This document shows positions 16,736-25,110 of a stretch of 37,127 nt of DNA, piece after piece. Position 1 is the stretch's first letter, and each line of letters starts with the position of its first letter. The position numbers and the translations under genes are program-made. The notes beneath the pieces were generated by a model. The model saw nothing but the letters and a program-made list of their open reading frames with translations, had not been told where the DNA came from and made no database searches. Source of the stretch: Candidatus Omnitrophota bacterium (GTDB lineage: Bacteria > Omnitrophota > Gorgyraeia > Ghiorseimicrobiales > Ghiorseimicrobiaceae). The stretch is from assembly GCA_030681595.1 (NCBI GenBank), contig JAUXSB010000008.1, positions 153,587 to 190,713 of the forward strand, read 5' to 3'.

Positions 16736-17862
16736 AAATTTGTTTTTTTATAAAATATGAAATTACATGGGGCAGCAGCAGGGAGCGCGTCGGTATTTAT
16801 CTCGAATCGTTAAAAAAAAGAAACCACGAATACCGTATAATTTCTGTTATTCCCGATAAGCTAAGCGGTATCGGATTAGGCAACAGGTCCGATACATCAG
16901 TTTTATTTAGATGGTGTTATTCATTGTGGTACAGCAAGATTTTAAAATACCTAAAGTTCATTTTTTTAATAAAAGTATCTCCGGCATTCGATGTCATTGT
17001 TATCCAGAAAGTAAATATTCCCGTAATTTTATTAAAGTTACTTAAAGCGCGGAATAAAAATATTGTCTTTGATTTCGATGATTTATGTTTTTTACCCGAA
17101 AGCGCAAAAGATATCGGTTTTTGTCAGAAACTTAAATTAAAATGGCGGCATTGGTACCAGGACCCTAAAATTTTGGCCATGTTTAGCCATGTAATCGCGG
17201 GCAACAAATACTTGGCGAAAATAGCAAAGGATGCCAAGCAAACAAACGTTACAATTATCCCCACCCCGGTTGATTGCAGGGCGTATTCTCCGTGCCAGAG
17301 AGGTAAAAATTACCCTTTAGTCATTGGGTTTACCGGTGCCGGAGAGAATCACCTGCGCCATCTTAAATTATTGATAAATCCCCTGGCGCGGATAGGAAGG
17401 ACGCATAAGTTTATATTCCGTTTGATCGGAGCGATGCATTCGGATAAAATAAAATCATTATTTTCTTCGGCTAATTATAAATTTGATTGTATTGATTGGT
17501 TGGGGGCAGGCGAATTACCATGCGCCATAGGCTCTTTTGACATCGGGGTGATGCCGCTTGTTGATGATGCTGAGGCAAGAAGCAAATGCGGATTTAAGGC
17601 TTTGTTATATATGGCAAGCGCTGTAGCGACTGTGGTTTCGCCTGTGGGAATTAATTCCGAGATAGTTCGTGACGGAGTAAACGGATTATGGGCCGCCAGC
17701 GAAGATGAGTGGTTTACGAAGCTGGCTCTCCTCATTGATAACGAAGAGATGCGGCATAGCCTGGCGTTAAAGGGCAGAGAAAGCGTAGAGAATAATTATT
17801 CTATCGATAAGGTGTCGGCTTTATTTATTGATGTGCTGGAAGCCGCAGCTAAAGGTCAATAG
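16732..17862 (+). CDS. GT4-like glycosyltransferase, tandem paralogue A
   Basis: A 376-residue GT-B enzyme whose start overlaps the previous stop in ATGA form. The N-terminal half has the unusual FDFDDLCFL motif; the C-terminal half has IGFTGAGENHLRHL and the donor-site block CGFKALLYMASAVATVVSPVG followed by IVRDGVNGLWA. It shares these blocks in order with the next gene (YDFDDAVFL, CAFKIIQYMAVGIPTVASKVG, VIEDGVNGF), so the two arose by duplication of one ancestor. The usual EX7E glutamate is replaced in both by an alanine- or lysine-rich K-C-[GA]-F-K segment. Probably adds a hexose to the lipid-linked glycan. Confidence 0.83.
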   Translation: MKICFFIKYEITWGSSRERVGIYLESLKKRNHEYRIISVIPDKLSGIGLGNRSDTSVLFRWCYSLWYSKILKYLKFIFLIKVSPAFDVIVIQKVNIPVILLKLLKARNKNIVFDFDDLCFLPESAKDIGFCQKLKLKWRHWYQDPKILAMFSHVIAGNKYLAKIAKDAKQTNVTIIPTPVDCRAYSPCQRGKNYPLVIGFTGAGENHLRHLKLLINPLARIGRTHKFIFRLIGAMHSDKIKSLFSSANYKFDCIDWLGAGELPCAIGSFDIGVMPLVDDAEARSKCGFKALLYMASAVATVVSPVGINSEIVRDGVNGLWAASEDEWFTKLALLIDNEEMRHSLALKGRESVENNYSIDKVSALFIDVLEAAAKGQ

Positions 17863-18909
17863 ATGCCAGATAAAATTAATACCAAGATATTATTCATTGT
17901 TCCTTATCCGACCCAAGGCCCGAGCAACCGTTTTAGGGTTGAGCAATATTTGCCTTATTTAAAAGAAGCGGGGATAGATTTTACTTTAAGGCCTTTTTAT
18001 AATAGCTCTATATACAGAATATTATATAAAAAAGGGAATTACTTTAAGAATGCTGTATTTTTGATATTCTTTACTTTACGCAGGATAAAAGATATTTTTG
18101 CTTCCCGGCTATACGATGTAACTTTTATTCATCGCGAAGCGTTTCCTTCGTTGGGGTATTTATTCGAGGTTTTCTTTAGATTGTTTTCAAAGAAACTGGT
18201 TTATGATTTTGATGATGCCGTATTTTTAAAAAAACCGGCAAAGACAAGAAAAACAATTGAGATTAGCGATTATGTTATCGCGGGCAATAGTTTTCTTAAG
18301 GGCTATGCGGCCAAACACAATAGCAATGTAGCGGTTATTCCGACCTGCATAGATACGGATAGGTATAAGCCAAGACCCCGCGTTGTTAATAATGATAAAT
18401 TGGTCATCGGCTGGATCGGTACTTCTTTTACGTCGATCTATTTGGATTTATTAAGAGATGTTTTTAGAGAAATTGCCCGAAGATATAAAAATGTGGAATT
18501 TAGGATAATCGGAGCGAATTTTTTAGAGCCGGGTATCCCTCTCGTCAGCAGGGAGTGGTCGCTTAGTACGGAGATAGAAGACCTGCAAGGATTTGATATC
18601 GGCATTATGCCGTTGTTTGATGATGACTGGGCTAAGGGTAAATGCGCTTTTAAAATAATTCAATATATGGCCGTAGGAATTCCTACGGTTGCGTCAAAAG
18701 TTGGAATGAATATAGATGTAATAGAAGACGGTGTAAACGGTTTTTTAGTAAGCGATAAAAAAGGATGGTTGGACAGGCTTGTTTTTCTTATTGATAACGC
18801 TGATATACGGGAAAAATTAGGCAGGGCGGGCAGGATGGTAGCTGAAACTAAATATTCGGTTAAGGCGAACGCCCCAATTTTATTGGAATTATTGAATTTT
18901 AGGAGATAG
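17863..18909 (+). CDS. GT4-like glycosyltransferase, tandem paralogue B
   Basis: A 348-residue GT-B enzyme beginning on the base after the preceding stop. It shares the DFDD motif (LVYDFDDAVFLKKP), an AGNSFLKGYA segment matching AGNKYLAKIA of the upstream paralogue, VIGWIGTSFTSIYLDLL at the start of the donor domain, and GKCAFKIIQYMAVGIPTVASKVG at the donor site. A putative nucleotide-sugar dependent enzyme; because the two copies are divergent, they probably make different linkages. Substrate unknown. Confidence 0.85.
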   Translation: MPDKINTKILFIVPYPTQGPSNRFRVEQYLPYLKEAGIDFTLRPFYNSSIYRILYKKGNYFKNAVFLIFFTLRRIKDIFASRLYDVTFIHREAFPSLGYLFEVFFRLFSKKLVYDFDDAVFLKKPAKTRKTIEISDYVIAGNSFLKGYAAKHNSNVAVIPTCIDTDRYKPRPRVVNNDKLVIGWIGTSFTSIYLDLLRDVFREIARRYKNVEFRIIGANFLEPGIPLVSREWSLSTEIEDLQGFDIGIMPLFDDDWAKGKCAFKIIQYMAVGIPTVASKVGMNIDVIEDGVNGFLVSDKKGWLDRLVFLIDNADIREKLGRAGRMVAETKYSVKANAPILLELLNFRR

Positions 18910-18911
18910 TA

Positions 18912-19895
18912 TTGGGATTTGATAAAATTGATTATATCCGGGGCGGTAAACAAAAGGCACTCTACGGGGATTGTGATGTAATCTCCGTTTTATGCCCGCT
19001 TTGCCAAATGAGCGGATATAAAGAGATCTATAAAGAAAGAGGTGTCTTGGGCATAGTCAAGTGCTCGTCTTGCGGTTTGATTTATGTCAATCCGCGCCTG
19101 AAGTCGCCGGAAGAGGCTTATTGGGGAGATAGCGAGAAGTATTTTGAAGAGGCGCGCCTTATTTTTGAGGGCAAGGCTAAACATCATCGCGACGAAAATT
19201 ATTTAGAAGACATAAGAATTATTCAAAGATACAAACCAACCGGAAAATTCCTGGATATCGGGACAAATATGGGCTTTTTTTTACGTCTTACCAAAGGGTT
19301 AGGCTGGGATATCCATGGCGTAGAGCCATCTTCTACCTTATCGGAGATGGCAAGGCGTTATTTCGGGCTCAATGTTAAAACAGCATTTTTAGAAAACGCC
19401 GGTTTTGCCGGCGATTTTTTTGATGTCATCACTCTGATCGATGTTTTTGAGCATTTGCCCCAGCCAAAAAAAATCCTAAACGAAATTCATAGAATTTTAA
19501 AACCGGATGGCCTACTTTTTATTAAAGTCCCCAACGGGCTTTTTAACTTGTTAAAATTAAATTTAGCAAGAATTACCGGTAAACTAAAAGATTATGACAT
19601 ATTTGATTCCTATGAGCATGTTGTGCATTATTCGCAAGATACGCTTAAATTAACGCTTAAGAATAGCGGCTTTGAAGCAATTAAGGTATTGATAGGCAAG
19701 CCGGTACAGATTCCCGTCTGGCATAAATACGTCGGCCACTATTACCAGTATCCTTCACCATGGGCCCTCGATTTTAAGCACAGGATTGGGCGCGAATTTT
19801 TTTATTTAATCTCTTTACTTGAGTACCGGTTAAGGTTAAATAAAGTCGGCTATTTTGCTCCTAATATTATTGCTGTTGCAAAAAAAATAATATGA
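18912..19895 (+). CDS. SAM-dependent methyltransferase with N-terminal zinc ribbon
   Basis: A 327-residue protein. Two CxxC pairs (Cys28/31 and Cys51/54, in LCPLC and KCSSCGLIYVNPR) form the zinc ribbon found in many sugar methyltransferases. The SAM domain follows with FLDIGTNMGFF (residues 113-123), the acidic GVEPSSTLSEMA strand, and FDVITLIDVFEHLPQPKKIL. The start is the TTG at 18912, six bases after AGGAG at 18901; no ATG fits ahead of the zinc ribbon. It lies between glycosyltransferases and the transglutaminase-fold gene, whose start it overlaps by 4 bases. Expected to methylate a sugar, perhaps capping a chain; the target is unknown. Confidence 0.87.
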   Translation: MGFDKIDYIRGGKQKALYGDCDVISVLCPLCQMSGYKEIYKERGVLGIVKCSSCGLIYVNPRLKSPEEAYWGDSEKYFEEARLIFEGKAKHHRDENYLEDIRIIQRYKPTGKFLDIGTNMGFFLRLTKGLGWDIHGVEPSSTLSEMARRYFGLNVKTAFLENAGFAGDFFDVITLIDVFEHLPQPKKILNEIHRILKPDGLLFIKVPNGLFNLLKLNLARITGKLKDYDIFDSYEHVVHYSQDTLKLTLKNSGFEAIKVLIGKPVQIPVWHKYVGHYYQYPSPWALDFKHRIGREFFYLISLLEYRLRLNKVGYFAPNIIAVAKKII

Positions 19896-20614
19896 AAAAA
19901 AGAGTTATTTTTTTATTAGCTTGCGTAATGCTTTTATTCTTGCTGAATGTCCAAGTGACTACGCGTAAAGGCATTGATTATAAGGTAGAAGCATTAAGGC
20001 TGCCTTTATACCTTAAAATTTTAAATTTTTATGACCGGCATTTAAACTATAAATGGTTAGTTAATAATATAGTTAACGCTAAAAGTAGCGATAGCGAAAA
20101 AGTAATGGCGATCTTTAACTGGACTATAGGTAATATTAAGGAGCAACCGGGAAGCCTTCCGGTGGTGGATGACCATGTTTGGTCAATTATTGTGCGTGGA
20201 TACGGAGCATCAGATCAATTTTCCAATGTATTTACAACTCTTTGTTATTATGCCGGGTTAAAGGCATTTTTTGCCAGGGTTTACAATTTTGACAATACGC
20301 AAAAAGTAGCGTTTTCTTTTGTCAAAATAGGTAATAATTGGCATATCTTTGAGCCGCACAGGGGGGTATATTTCCTTAATAAGGAGAATAGTCTTGCCTC
20401 TATAGATGATATTTCCCGCGGCAATTGGATAGAGAAGAAGCTAAAGGACAGTGATACATCAGGTGGTATAAGGTTTTCGGACTATTTTTCCCAAGTTGCC
20501 AGTATTGATTACGAACTTTCTCATCGTCATTCCCGGGCCGCCCTGCAATCTCCCATTAATCGCTTCCTCCATATACTATTAAGCAACATAACTCCTGTAT
20601 TGACAAAGCAATAA
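19892..20614 (+). CDS. Transglutaminase-fold protein, probably non-catalytic
   Basis: A 240-residue protein with an N-terminal hydrophobic helix (VIFLLACVMLLFLLNV), so it is exported and membrane-anchored. Residues 60-170 follow the transglutaminase-like pattern: SDSEKVMAIFNWTIGNI, then RGYGASDQFSNVFTTLCYYAGLKAFF, where GASDQ occupies the place of the GxCxD nucleophile motif, then GNNWHIFEPHRG for the terminal W...[DE]P. The catalytic Cys is Ser107 here, and no His occurs between residues 121 and 150 where one is expected. The fold may therefore serve binding rather than catalysis. It overlaps the methyltransferase gene by 4 bases and holds the -35 box of the next promoter at its end. The family call is moderate. 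Confidence 0.6.
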   Translation: MKKRVIFLLACVMLLFLLNVQVTTRKGIDYKVEALRLPLYLKILNFYDRHLNYKWLVNNIVNAKSSDSEKVMAIFNWTIGNIKEQPGSLPVVDDHVWSIIVRGYGASDQFSNVFTTLCYYAGLKAFFARVYNFDNTQKVAFSFVKIGNNWHIFEPHRGVYFLNKENSLASIDDISRGNWIEKKLKDSDTSGGIRFSDYFSQVASIDYELSHRHSRAALQSPINRFLHILLSNITPVLTKQ

Positions 20615-20627
20615 GTTGTGTTATACT
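20600..20627 (+). promoter_or_regulatory. Sigma70-type promoter for the GbsR-like regulator
   Basis: A perfect -35 TTGACA (20600-20605) and a -10 TATACT (20622-20627) are separated by 16 bases. Transcription would start near 20634. The -35 box lies inside the last codons of the upstream gene. This is the clearest promoter in the window and suggests a transcription unit starting here. Confidence 0.8.
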
Positions 20628-20634
20628 GACAATG

Positions 20635-20650
20635 TTTAGAATGTTCTAAA
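20635..20650 (+). promoter_or_regulatory. Palindromic operator at the predicted +1
   Basis: TTTAGAATGTTCTAAA is a perfect 7+2+7 inverted repeat beginning 7 bases after the -10 box and ending 20 bases before the regulator's ATG. Its position over the predicted start of transcription suits a repressor, most simply the GbsR-like protein encoded immediately downstream. Autoregulation is inferred. Confidence 0.6.
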
Positions 20651-20670
20651 AACTGTAAAAGAGGTGTATT

Positions 20671-21168
20671 ATGAACAGTAAAAAATTGGAAATGGCCCAG
20701 CATAAATTCATGGAAGGCATAGGGCGCATGAGCCATGCTTTTGGCTTTAATAAGTTCGTGGCTCAGCTTTACGCACTTTTATACCTCAACGGGCGGCCTT
20801 TTTCTTTAGATGAGATGGTGGAAGTATTGGGGGTGAGCAAAGGAAATATCAGTATAAATATCCGTGAACTGGAAAGATGGGGGGCGGTAAAGAATGTTTG
20901 GGTCAAGGGCTCAAGAAAAGATTTTTATCAGGCAGACCCGGATATAAAAAAGATTTTCTTAAATAAGGTCAAGTCAGCCTTACAGAAGAGGTCTTCCGAA
21001 ATCTCTAATTTAGCCGAAGAGTTTGGGCAGGCATTAAATTCGCTTGACGGTGATCTTACGCCTGAAGAAAGCGGGACTGTTTCTGCCTATAATGAACGGC
21101 TAAAAGCGTTAGAAGAATTTAAGCATCTGGCAGCAAACGCGGCGTTGTTTCTCGAAAAGCTGGTTTAA
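20671..21168 (+). CDS. GbsR/MarR-family transcriptional regulator
   Basis: A 165-residue protein. The segment KFMEGIGRMSHAFGFNKFVAQLYALLYLN opens like GbsR-type regulators (COG1510), followed by a winged helix-turn-helix: SLDEMVEVLGVSKGNISINIRELERWGAV with wing KNVWVKGSRKDFYQ. The C-terminal 75 residues are predicted helical (dimerisation). GAGGTG precedes the ATG by 4 bases. Members control osmolyte uptake or polysaccharide genes; a link to this glycan locus is inferred from position. It has its own promoter and a palindrome between promoter and gene. Confidence 0.88.
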   Translation: MNSKKLEMAQHKFMEGIGRMSHAFGFNKFVAQLYALLYLNGRPFSLDEMVEVLGVSKGNISINIRELERWGAVKNVWVKGSRKDFYQADPDIKKIFLNKVKSALQKRSSEISNLAEEFGQALNSLDGDLTPEESGTVSAYNERLKALEEFKHLAANAALFLEKLV

Positions 21169-21170
21169 AA

Positions 21171-21561
21171 ATGAGTATGGAAAAGCCTTGTATCGCGCCA
21201 AAAGAGCACCACAATTATGTCGTTTTTTTCTTACCTTTGTTTGTAACCTGCGCTGCCAATGTTGCATTAACTTACATAATAGCGGCTTAAAAAACCAGCT
21301 TTCCGGAGAACATTAGGAAGGATAACGGTTAGCCTAATGGCTACGACACTTATATTAGAGGCCTCGGTCTTATATTGGCAGCCATCTTTTTAGCGGTATA
21401 ATAGCCTGGAAGACGAGGAACTGTATAAGTGTTTCCGCTCGGTGTTTTCATCGAGTAATAAGCATGGCAAGATTATCTCGCGTATCGGCAGCGAATTTTG
21501 CGTAAAAATAAAGCCCTTCTGGGATAGTAAAACTTATGAGGATATTTTTATTCATAATTGA
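21171..21561 (+). pseudogene. Decayed radical SAM gene
   Basis: The gap before the ABC transporter gene (about 370 bases) holds no intact gene but shows protein-like pieces in different frames. From 21242 one frame reads CNLRCQCCINLHNSGL, a textbook CxxxCxxC radical SAM motif preceded by FFLTFV, and is then broken by several stops. A second frame, open from 21394 to the stop at 21559-21561, reads NSLEDEELYKCFRSVFSSS and onward with normal codon use, and runs into the ABC gene's start. The first 39 codons from ATG 21171 lie in a third frame. Several frameshifts are therefore needed to restore a gene. Radical SAM identity of the first half is fairly secure; the second half is only assumed to belong. 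Confidence 0.55.
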
Positions 21562-23296
21562 AATATTCAAAAAGTTTCCTTCGCTCTTGATTATTAGCGC
21601 GTTGTTGCTGGCTTTTGTCAGCCTTATTGAAGCCGCGACAATTTTTACAATTGTTCCCATGGTGGATTTTTTTCTTAATCCTGACCTTGCCGGTGCCAGC
21701 CCAATTACCCTTAAAGCGGCAAGCATCGTTAAATCATTAAATCTGTCTGTTACGGTAGGAAATTTTGTGATTATTTTTCTCCTTCTAAGCGTTATAGGCA
21801 GTGGATTTCAACTTTTAGTCAGGCATTACATTTTAAAGACTAAGTATGTCGTAGTGCGCGACCTTATGGTAGGGTCTTTTAAAGATTTCTTTAATGCTCA
21901 ATGGCGTTTTTTTAGCAACGTCAAACAAGGCGTATTGCTTAATGCATTTTTTAAGGAGACGATGGTTGTCGGTAATGCTTTTGGGGCGGTAGAATTATTC
22001 TTTTCATATACCGTGCAGTTGGTACTATATTTAGCGGTGCCTTTTTACATATCATGGAAAGTTACTTCAATAAGCTTACTTGTCGCGGTCTTCTGTGCCG
22101 CTCCCCTTACATTATTCGGTAGAGTTAACTATCTTTTAGGTAAGCTTAATACTTCTACCGCCAATCAGATGAGTTCTATTATCCAAGAAAGCTTAAGTTC
22201 CGCGAAACTTATTTTGGGTTTCGGCAACCAGCGTGAATCTGTACAGATGCTGGATGAAGCATTCGATGCCAATCGTAAGGCGGCAATTAAATCGCAGATC
22301 CTCAATATTGCCATTCCGCGCATATATTACCCGTTAGGCTTATTGGCATTAATCATCGCTTTATTTTCCGCCCGTAAGTTAGCGGTCCCTCTTTCAGAAA
22401 CAGCGGCTCTTCTCTATTCATTTTTAAAAGTTATACCTTTTATCGGGCAAATTACAGGGCAGAAAAATGCTTTGGATAATTTTTTCCCCAGCTATGAGCA
22501 GGTGGCCGCGTTGCGCAATAGCGCTAATGAACTCAAACAAGAAACGGGCGAGAAAAAATTTTCCGGCCTTGCCAGAGAAATACTTATTAAGGATGTCTCT
22601 TTTGCTTACCCGGGGCACGAAAAGGTGTTGAGCGATATAAATATACGTATCCCTAAGGGCAAGATGATCGCTTTTGTCAGCAAATCAGGGGAAGGCAAGA
22701 CAACTCTTCTTGATTTGGTAATGGGTTTTTACAAGCCGACCATGGGTGGGATTTTTATAGACAATACGCCGCTGGATGAGTTTGATATCATTTCTTACAG
22801 GAAACACCTCGGTTATGTACCGCAGGAAAATATTTTATTTAATTTAAGTATTCGGGATAATCTTCTCTGGTCAAAACCTAATGCAAGCAATGAGGAGATA
22901 CGACAGGCTTGCCAGCAGGCAAACGCCATTGATTTCGTAGAGGGTTTTCCGAAGAAATATGACACGCTGGTGGGCGATCGAGGGGTACGCTTATCAGGGG
23001 GACAGGCGCAACGTATCGCTTTGGCGCGCGCGATCTTGCGTAACCCGGATATTCTTATCTTGGATGAGGCGACAAGCTCGCTGGATACTTATTCCGAGCG
23101 CCTGATTCAGGTCGCCATTGAGAATATCGCGAAAAAGACCACAATTATTATTGTCGCTCACAGGCTTTCAACCATTGTGAATGCCGATTACATATATCTT
23201 CTAAAGGATGGAAGGGTATTGGAAGAGGGTACTTATCCGGAATTGATTAAAAAGAATGGTGAATTTTGTAAGATGTCGCAGCTGCAGGTGTTGTAG
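21536..23296 (+). CDS. MsbA-type ABC exporter (permease-ATPase fusion)
   Basis: A 586-residue half-transporter: six membrane helices in residues 1-310, then an ATPase domain. Walker A reads SKSGEGKTT (Ser382 in place of the first Gly), the signature is LSGGQAQR, Walker B is ILILDEATSS and the H-loop is IIIVAHRLST. It acts as a homodimer in the inner membrane and would export a lipid-linked glycan or lipid-A-like molecule; that this locus also holds a Wzx flippase suggests two products or two steps. The Shine-Dalgarno is weak. The start is fixed by the typical first helix. Confidence 0.9.
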   Translation: MRIFLFIIEIFKKFPSLLIISALLLAFVSLIEAATIFTIVPMVDFFLNPDLAGASPITLKAASIVKSLNLSVTVGNFVIIFLLLSVIGSGFQLLVRHYILKTKYVVVRDLMVGSFKDFFNAQWRFFSNVKQGVLLNAFFKETMVVGNAFGAVELFFSYTVQLVLYLAVPFYISWKVTSISLLVAVFCAAPLTLFGRVNYLLGKLNTSTANQMSSIIQESLSSAKLILGFGNQRESVQMLDEAFDANRKAAIKSQILNIAIPRIYYPLGLLALIIALFSARKLAVPLSETAALLYSFLKVIPFIGQITGQKNALDNFFPSYEQVAALRNSANELKQETGEKKFSGLAREILIKDVSFAYPGHEKVLSDINIRIPKGKMIAFVSKSGEGKTTLLDLVMGFYKPTMGGIFIDNTPLDEFDIISYRKHLGYVPQENILFNLSIRDNLLWSKPNASNEEIRQACQQANAIDFVEGFPKKYDTLVGDRGVRLSGGQAQRIALARAILRNPDILILDEATSSLDTYSERLIQVAIENIAKKTTIIIVAHRLSTIVNADYIYLLKDGRVLEEGTYPELIKKNGEFCKMSQLQVL

Positions 23297-23299
23297 CTT

Positions 23300-23802
23300 G
23301 AGGTTTAATTAACTTGTTATACTCGGGGGCCGAATTGATTTTATTCAATAAACCGTTACAGGACCTTGTTAATTTTCGAGGCGTTGGATAGCCTCCGGGA
23401 TTTCATTTTTAAGGTTTCAGCGATAGTTTTGTGCTTTAATAAGAGGCAGGTAGAGTCAATGATGATGAGAGCGGCAATAGCAACTTTGTATTGTTCGATG
23501 GATTACGGAGAGCTTGGGAGTATTTTGGAAAGACAGGCGTTCTGTTTGATTCAATAGGTCAAAGACCAGTCAAGAATGATATAATTTTAAACAAAAATGG
23601 AGATTTTCGCGATCTATATAATGACCGACTCGAGCCGGGTAATTTTTTACCGGAAGATATTAACGAAAATAACATCATAGAAATAGATTATTTTAGCTAC
23701 GTGAGCGGCCTGCCGTTACTGACAGCGGATGTTGAGTTTAAAAGATCCGGTATACAATCGCCGTTTCGAAGGTTACTCTCTGAAATAAGGAAGCGACTAT
23801 AA
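23300..23802 (+). pseudogene. Degenerate gene remnant of unknown family
   Basis: Between the ABC exporter and the flippase gene, 500 bases contain coding-like pieces in shifting frames. One frame reads AELILFNKPLQDLVNFRGVG up to a stop near 23389, another DSLRDFIFKVSAIVLCFNK, and a third is open from 23440 to the stop at 23800-23802 (about 120 codons, SNFVLFDGLRRAWEYFGKTG and onward, ending in SEIRKRL). The longest piece could still be translated from a TTG at 23482 or ATG at 23491 but has no good Shine-Dalgarno. I do not recognise the family. The simplest reading is a gene whose 5' part has frameshifted and decayed while its 3' end remains open. Confidence 0.45.
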
Positions 23803-23803
23803 A

Positions 23804-25108
23804 ATGGAAAAAGCGCATAGGCGCCAAATTATTAAGAATTTTTCTAGCCTTATCTTCGCGCAGGTAATTTATAAGCTTATTTCTTTTTTTACAATGATAA
23901 TTATCGCGCGGTTTTTAGGCCCGGATAATTTCGGTATCTTTTCATATGGATTATCTTTTGTATGGTTATTTTTATTTATATCGGATTTCGGCTTTACTGA
24001 AATTTTTATACGGGATGTATCGCGCGATAAATATTTATTAAAACAATACGTAAATAACATATTTAGCCTCAAATTAATTATCGGGTCACTGGTTTTGCTA
24101 TTAATTTTTTTCTTATCCCTGCGGTTTTCTTCAGACATAAGCAAATTTTGGGTATGCTTAATCTTGGGGTTATCTGTCGTTTTTGATTCTTTTGTATATT
24201 TTTTTCGTTCGATATTCCGTGTCCGGGAAGCCATGGAAAAAGAAGCCGCGCTCACTGTTGTTGAAGCTGTTTTAAAAATTGTGGCGATATATTTTATAAT
24301 TAAAATTAAGATTGGCCTTCAATCCGTAATTTTGGTATCATTGGCTTTCCTTGCTGCAAGCACTCTAAATCTGATACTCAATACCTTGAGTTTTGTCTCT
24401 CTCTATGGTATTTTTTCTTTAACTATCAATAAAAGATTATCGGCCCAACTTCTAAAAAATTCGCTTCCGTTTGCGCTTATATATATATTAAGTCTTATTA
24501 ATTTTCGAGTTGATATTTTAATGCTTTCTTCTAAAATCGGCGACAGGGCCGCTGGATGGTTTTCGGCGAATTATAAATTGTTGGAACAGTTCTTTCTTAT
24601 CCCGATTACATTGTCTTATGTATATCTACCTATTTTTTCCCGTATCGCTTATTCTGGCGATGCCATGCATAATCTGGCGTTAAAAACAATAAAGATACTT
24701 TTGCCTGCTGGCATAGTAATCCCGGCGCTATTTTATTTTTTCGGCGGCACAATTATTTCTGTGATATACGGGGAAGAGTTTATTGAATCAGCCAAATATC
24801 TTTATATCCTCTCATTTTCGCTTTTACCATTTTTTGTAAAACCTATAATAGAAAAAGTATTTTATGCAGTGAATAGACAGTGGGTTATTTTTTCTGTATA
24901 TTTATGCGGGGCCGCGTTAAATATTTTTTTAAATTGCATTGCCATACCGAGGTGGGGCATAAACGGAGCATCTCTTTCAACCTTTTTATCAGAGTGTATT
25001 GTAATTATCGTTTCTTTTGTTATTTATTTGCGTTATCGTAAAACCGTAGGCCTTAATTATGATGCTGAGTTGCAAAATAATCTAGCAATGAATAAATTTA
25101 CTTGCTAA
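23804..25108 (+). CDS. Wzx-like polysaccharide flippase
   Basis: A 434-residue, 12-14-helix protein of the MOP/oligosaccharide flippase superfamily. The first 35 residues (NFSSLIFAQVIYKLISFFTMIIIARFLGPDNFGIFSYGLSF) are the standard opening of RfbX/Wzx proteins, and FFGGTIISVIYGEEFIESA with WGINGASLSTFLSE match later conserved blocks. It should flip an undecaprenyl-diphosphate glycan to the outer face of the inner membrane. It is preceded directly by the degenerate gene and followed by about 200 bases holding a mobile-element remnant. Substrate specificity is not readable. Confidence 0.9.
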   Translation: MEKAHRRQIIKNFSSLIFAQVIYKLISFFTMIIIARFLGPDNFGIFSYGLSFVWLFLFISDFGFTEIFIRDVSRDKYLLKQYVNNIFSLKLIIGSLVLLLIFFLSLRFSSDISKFWVCLILGLSVVFDSFVYFFRSIFRVREAMEKEAALTVVEAVLKIVAIYFIIKIKIGLQSVILVSLAFLAASTLNLILNTLSFVSLYGIFSLTINKRLSAQLLKNSLPFALIYILSLINFRVDILMLSSKIGDRAAGWFSANYKLLEQFFLIPITLSYVYLPIFSRIAYSGDAMHNLALKTIKILLPAGIVIPALFYFFGGTIISVIYGEEFIESAKYLYILSFSLLPFFVKPIIEKVFYAVNRQWVIFSVYLCGAALNIFLNCIAIPRWGINGASLSTFLSECIVIIVSFVIYLRYRKTVGLNYDAELQNNLAMNKFTC

Positions 25109-25110
25109 AA

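Noticed and set aside
23366-23557. A 63-codon plus-strand frame in the decayed region
   Set aside because: It has no Shine-Dalgarno and only part of it resembles coding text; better explained as one frame of a broken gene.
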